Assembly: GCA_028710655.1 (NCBI GenBank)
Contig: JAQTTS010000094.1
Span: 1-7,867 of the forward strand
Direction of reading: 5' to 3'
DNA length: 7,867 nt
DNA from: Dehalococcoidales bacterium
Lineage (GTDB): Bacteria > Chloroflexota > Dehalococcoidia > Dehalococcoidales > UBA5760
Shown here: positions 5,824-7,867 of the stretch, in pieces
How the letters are laid out: each line of letters begins with the position of its first letter
Position numbering within the stretch: position 1 is the stretch's first letter
Notes under the pieces: model-generated
The model's database searches: none
What the model saw: only the letters and a program-made list of their open reading frames with translations
What the model was told of the DNA's origin: nothing
Program-made: the position numbers and the translations under genes

Positions 5824-6687
5824 TTATCCGTCTTTATCCGTACCGTGAGGGCATCCGGACTTTCGCCTGTCTTGAGGCTGACACCCGGGGCAGAAGTAGG
5901 TGCCGCGGTTGCGGACGGTTATCCGCTCAACAGGAGTGCCGCAGACCGGGCAGAGCTTACCGCCAAGACGGTGGGCGACCCGGAACTGAAAGTGGGCAGT
6001 GCCCTCTTCACCGCCGGGGCGGTAGTAGGTATCCACGCTAGCCCCTTTACGATCAATCGCCGCCGAGAGCACCTGTCTTATGCTCCGATAGAGCCTCCTC
6101 ACTTCCGCTACAGTCAGGCTGCACCCTGGTCTTAAGGGGTGGATTTCGGCGGAAAACAGTGACTCATCGGCATACATGTTACCGATACCGGCGATCAGAT
6201 CCTGCTCCAGGAGGAGCGCCTTTATCGGTGCCTTGCGGTTTGCCAGCAACTCAGCCAAGAGCTCGGGAGTAAAGACATCCTCCAGCGGTTCTGTTCCGAG
6301 CTTCGTCTCGAGATTGCTTAAGTCCCAGGTAAGCCACATCACCCCGAACTTACGCGGGTCGCGGAAGTGTATGTTCAAATTACCGTCCAGGTGAATTATG
6401 GCGCGGACAAACTTTTCCGGTTCAGCCAGCATCGGCTTCAGCAGCAGGGAACCGGTCATTCTGAGATGGATAATCAGCATCGCGCCGCTACCAAGGTGAA
6501 GGATAAGATATTTGCCGCGCCGGCTCAGTCGGGTTATCTCCTGCCCGGTAAGGCAGGAGCGGAATTCCTCTAACGAAGGCTTAAGGACTATCCCCTCCCA
6601 GTTAAGAGTAATACCGATAACACGACGTCCGATAATATGGGGGATAAGCTCATTCTTTACCGTTTCTACTTCAGGTAGCTCGGGCAT
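5824..6687 (-). CDS. mutM: Formamidopyrimidine-DNA glycosylase (Fpg/MutM)
   Basis: Base-excision-repair enzyme that removes 8-oxoguanine and formamidopyrimidines and cuts the abasic strand by beta/delta elimination. The start is the ATG at 6687, not the ATG 20 codons upstream, because the mature enzyme needs proline at its N-terminus: the protein reads M-P-E-L-P-E-V-E-T-V, with P2 as nucleophile and E3 as catalytic acid. GGAG lies 7 bases ahead of this ATG. Of 287 residues, K59 is the conserved lysine, M77, R112 and F114 are the void-filling residues, and A-G-I-G-N-M-Y-A-D-E (166-175) is the helix-two-turn-helix region. The C-terminal zinc finger is C246-x2-C249-x16-C266-x2-C269, with the lesion-contacting R261. 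About 18 hydrophilic residues follow the last zinc cysteine, a slightly long tail. The gene overlaps the end of polA by 17 bases, implying co-transcription and coupled translation of two repair enzymes. Confidence 0.97.
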   Translation of the reverse strand: MPELPEVETVKNELIPHIIGRRVIGITLNWEGIVLKPSLEEFRSCLTGQEITRLSRRGKYLILHLGSGAMLIIHLRMTGSLLLKPMLAEPEKFVRAIIHLDGNLNIHFRDPRKFGVMWLTWDLSNLETKLGTEPLEDVFTPELLAELLANRKAPIKALLLEQDLIAGIGNMYADESLFSAEIHPLRPGCSLTVAEVRRLYRSIRQVLSAAIDRKGASVDTYYRPGGEEGTAHFQFRVAHRLGGKLCPVCGTPVERITVRNRGTYFCPGCQPQDRRKSGCPHGTDKDG

Positions 6688-7867
6688 CTTCCTTCTCCAT
6701 CTCTCCCCAGTTACTACCGGCTTTGATATCCACCTTGAGCGGCACACCGAGTACCAGGGCGGTAGACATCACCTGCGGCACAAGCCGACGCATGACATCC
6801 ATCTCCTCCGCAGGTACCTCAAAGATAAGCTCATCATGAACCTGAAGCAGCATCTTACTCTTCAGCCGGCGCTCTGTCATCTCCCGGTAGAGGTTGACCA
6901 TAGCCACCTTAATAATGTCGGCTGACGTACCCTGTACCGGCATGTTAATTGCCATCCGCTCGGCGGCTTCTCTCACCTGCCGATTAGATGACTTTATCTC
7001 AGGAATAAAGCGTTTCCTGCCCAGCAAAGTCTGGACATAGCCCAGTTCCCTAGCCTGCTTCTTGGTCGACTCGAGATAATCCCTAACCCCGGGATACTTT
7101 TCAAAGTACGATGTGATGAACTGCGCCGCCTCCTGCCGGGACAGCTCGGTCGCCTGCTCCAGTCCATAATCACTCATACCGTAGATGACCCCGAAGTTGA
7201 CCGTCTTGGCCAGACGACGCATATCCGGTGTTACCACGGAGGCATCCACACCGAAGAGTTGAGATGCGGTGGCAGCGTGGATATCCTCATCCCGGCTGAA
7301 GGCTTGCAGCAATCCTGCATCACGGGACAGGTGGGCCAGGGCACGAAGGTCAATCTGGGAATAATCGCCGGCCAGAAGGTAAGAACCGGGTGGGGCAATA
7401 AAGGCTTGCCTTATCTCTCTACCCACTTCGCCACGGACCGGGATATTCTGAAGGTTGGGTTCATTGGACGAGAGCCGCCCCGTCGCCGTCCTGGTCTGGT
7501 TGAAGCTGGTGTGCACCCGGCCTGTCTCCGGGTTTACCAGGGCCGGCAGAGCATCAACATATGTGGACTTGAGCTTGGCCAACTGGCGGTAGTCCAGTAT
7601 GTACTCTATTACCGGGTGGACGCCACGCAGTCCCTCCAGTACGGAAGCGTCGGTAGAATAGCCGCTCTTGGTCTTCCTCGCCGGCGGCAGCTTCAGCTCC
7701 TCAAAAAGGACGGCGCTCAACTGCTGGGATGAGTTTATGTTGAACTGGTGTCCGACCCCGTTATAGATGTCTTTCTCCAGCCCGATTAATCTCCCGCCGA
7801 GGCGGTGGGACATCTTCCTGAGCAGCTCCACATCCACGGCAATCCCGTTCATCTCCATACTGACCAG
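6671..7867 (-). CDS. polA: DNA polymerase I, C-terminal polymerase part (5' end outside window)
   Basis: The last 398 residues of a family A DNA polymerase, which fills gaps in repair and replaces RNA primers. The reading frame is open to the window edge, so any 5' or 3' exonuclease domains lie outside. Numbered from the first visible codon: the palm/thumb begins with M-E-M-N-G-I-A-V-D (4-12); T-A-T-G-R-L-S-S (127-134) is the conserved block before motif A; motif A is D-Y-S-Q-I-D-L-R (168-175), with catalytic D168; motif B (O helix) is R-R-L-A-K-T-V-N-F-G-V-I-Y-G (217-230), with F225 at the position controlling dideoxynucleotide discrimination; motif C is Q-V-H-D-E-L (342-347), with D345 and E346. 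The steric-gate position, Glu in nearly all relatives (E710 in E. coli), is D173. The end overlaps mutM. No frameshift or break is visible. Confidence 0.97.
   Translation of the reverse strand: MVSMEMNGIAVDVELLRKMSHRLGGRLIGLEKDIYNGVGHQFNINSSQQLSAVLFEELKLPPARKTKSGYSTDASVLEGLRGVHPVIEYILDYRQLAKLKSTYVDALPALVNPETGRVHTSFNQTRTATGRLSSNEPNLQNIPVRGEVGREIRQAFIAPPGSYLLAGDYSQIDLRALAHLSRDAGLLQAFSRDEDIHAATASQLFGVDASVVTPDMRRLAKTVNFGVIYGMSDYGLEQATELSRQEAAQFITSYFEKYPGVRDYLESTKKQARELGYVQTLLGRKRFIPEIKSSNRQVREAAERMAINMPVQGTSADIIKVAMVNLYREMTERRLKSKMLLQVHDELIFEVPAEEMDVMRRLVPQVMSTALVLGVPLKVDIKAGSNWGEMEKEDARAT

Noticed and set aside
5802..6135. Two overlapping + strand frames (79 and 107 codons) opposite the mutM 3' end
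   Set aside because: Both are antisense to the MutM zinc-finger region, in different frames, with no recognisable product.
6688..6747. A longer mutM frame starting at the ATG at 6747
   Set aside because: MutM needs proline directly after the initiator methionine; the M-P-E-L-P-E start at 6687 satisfies this and has its own Shine-Dalgarno.
7259..7732. A 157-codon + strand frame opposite polA
   Set aside because: It lies wholly within the antisense of the conserved polymerase domain; the composition looks like a shadow frame and no family is recognised.
1..7867. Mobile element, CRISPR, tRNA or defence genes
   Set aside because: No transposase, integrase, direct repeat array, tRNA-like fold or defence-type domain was found on either strand; gaps are small and genes are mostly housekeeping.

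Overview
The window is an ordinary bacterial chromosomal segment, densely coding and moderately GC-rich, with several GTG or TTG starts. No mobile element, CRISPR array, tRNA or rRNA was seen. The gene content (an Isf-type iron-sulfur flavoprotein, DUF3795 protein and COG1313 radical SAM protein beside lspA, rluD, gltX, mutM and polA) resembles anaerobic Chloroflexota of the Dehalococcoidia type. That assignment comes from remembered family character, not a search, and is only moderately secure.

Layout. On the + strand the order is: the 3' part of a DksA/TraR-type C4 zinc-finger gene (2-274); lspA, overlapping it by 14 bases (261-800); a 173-base gap with an extended -10 promoter; rluD (974-1873); a short gap with a second extended -10; gltX (1938-3407); then a close-packed trio of an iron-sulfur flavoprotein (3441-4010), a cysteine-rich DUF3795 protein (4022-4597) and a radical SAM protein (4611-5588). 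Facing these on the - strand are the 3' part of polA (6671-7867, running off the window), mutM (5824-6687, overlapping the polA end by 17 bases) and an unannotated-looking 37-codon gene (5629-5742) with its own Shine-Dalgarno sequence and promoter. The two gene sets converge near 5589-5628. No stretch over 300 bases lacks a gene.

How the genes fit together. The first block is housekeeping: a zinc-finger regulator, lipoprotein signal peptidase, a 23S rRNA pseudouridine synthase and glutamyl-tRNA synthetase. The trio downstream of gltX is all metal/redox proteins carrying many cysteines; it looks like one transcription unit of unknown joint purpose and is the least explained part of the window. 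polA and mutM form a DNA repair pair: MutM removes oxidised purines and Pol I fills repair gaps.

The points most worth a second look are the 37-aa basic small protein with its promoter and palindrome, the flavoprotein-DUF3795-radical SAM trio, and an Asp in place of the usual Glu at the Pol I steric-gate position. Nothing here demonstrates a wholly new system.
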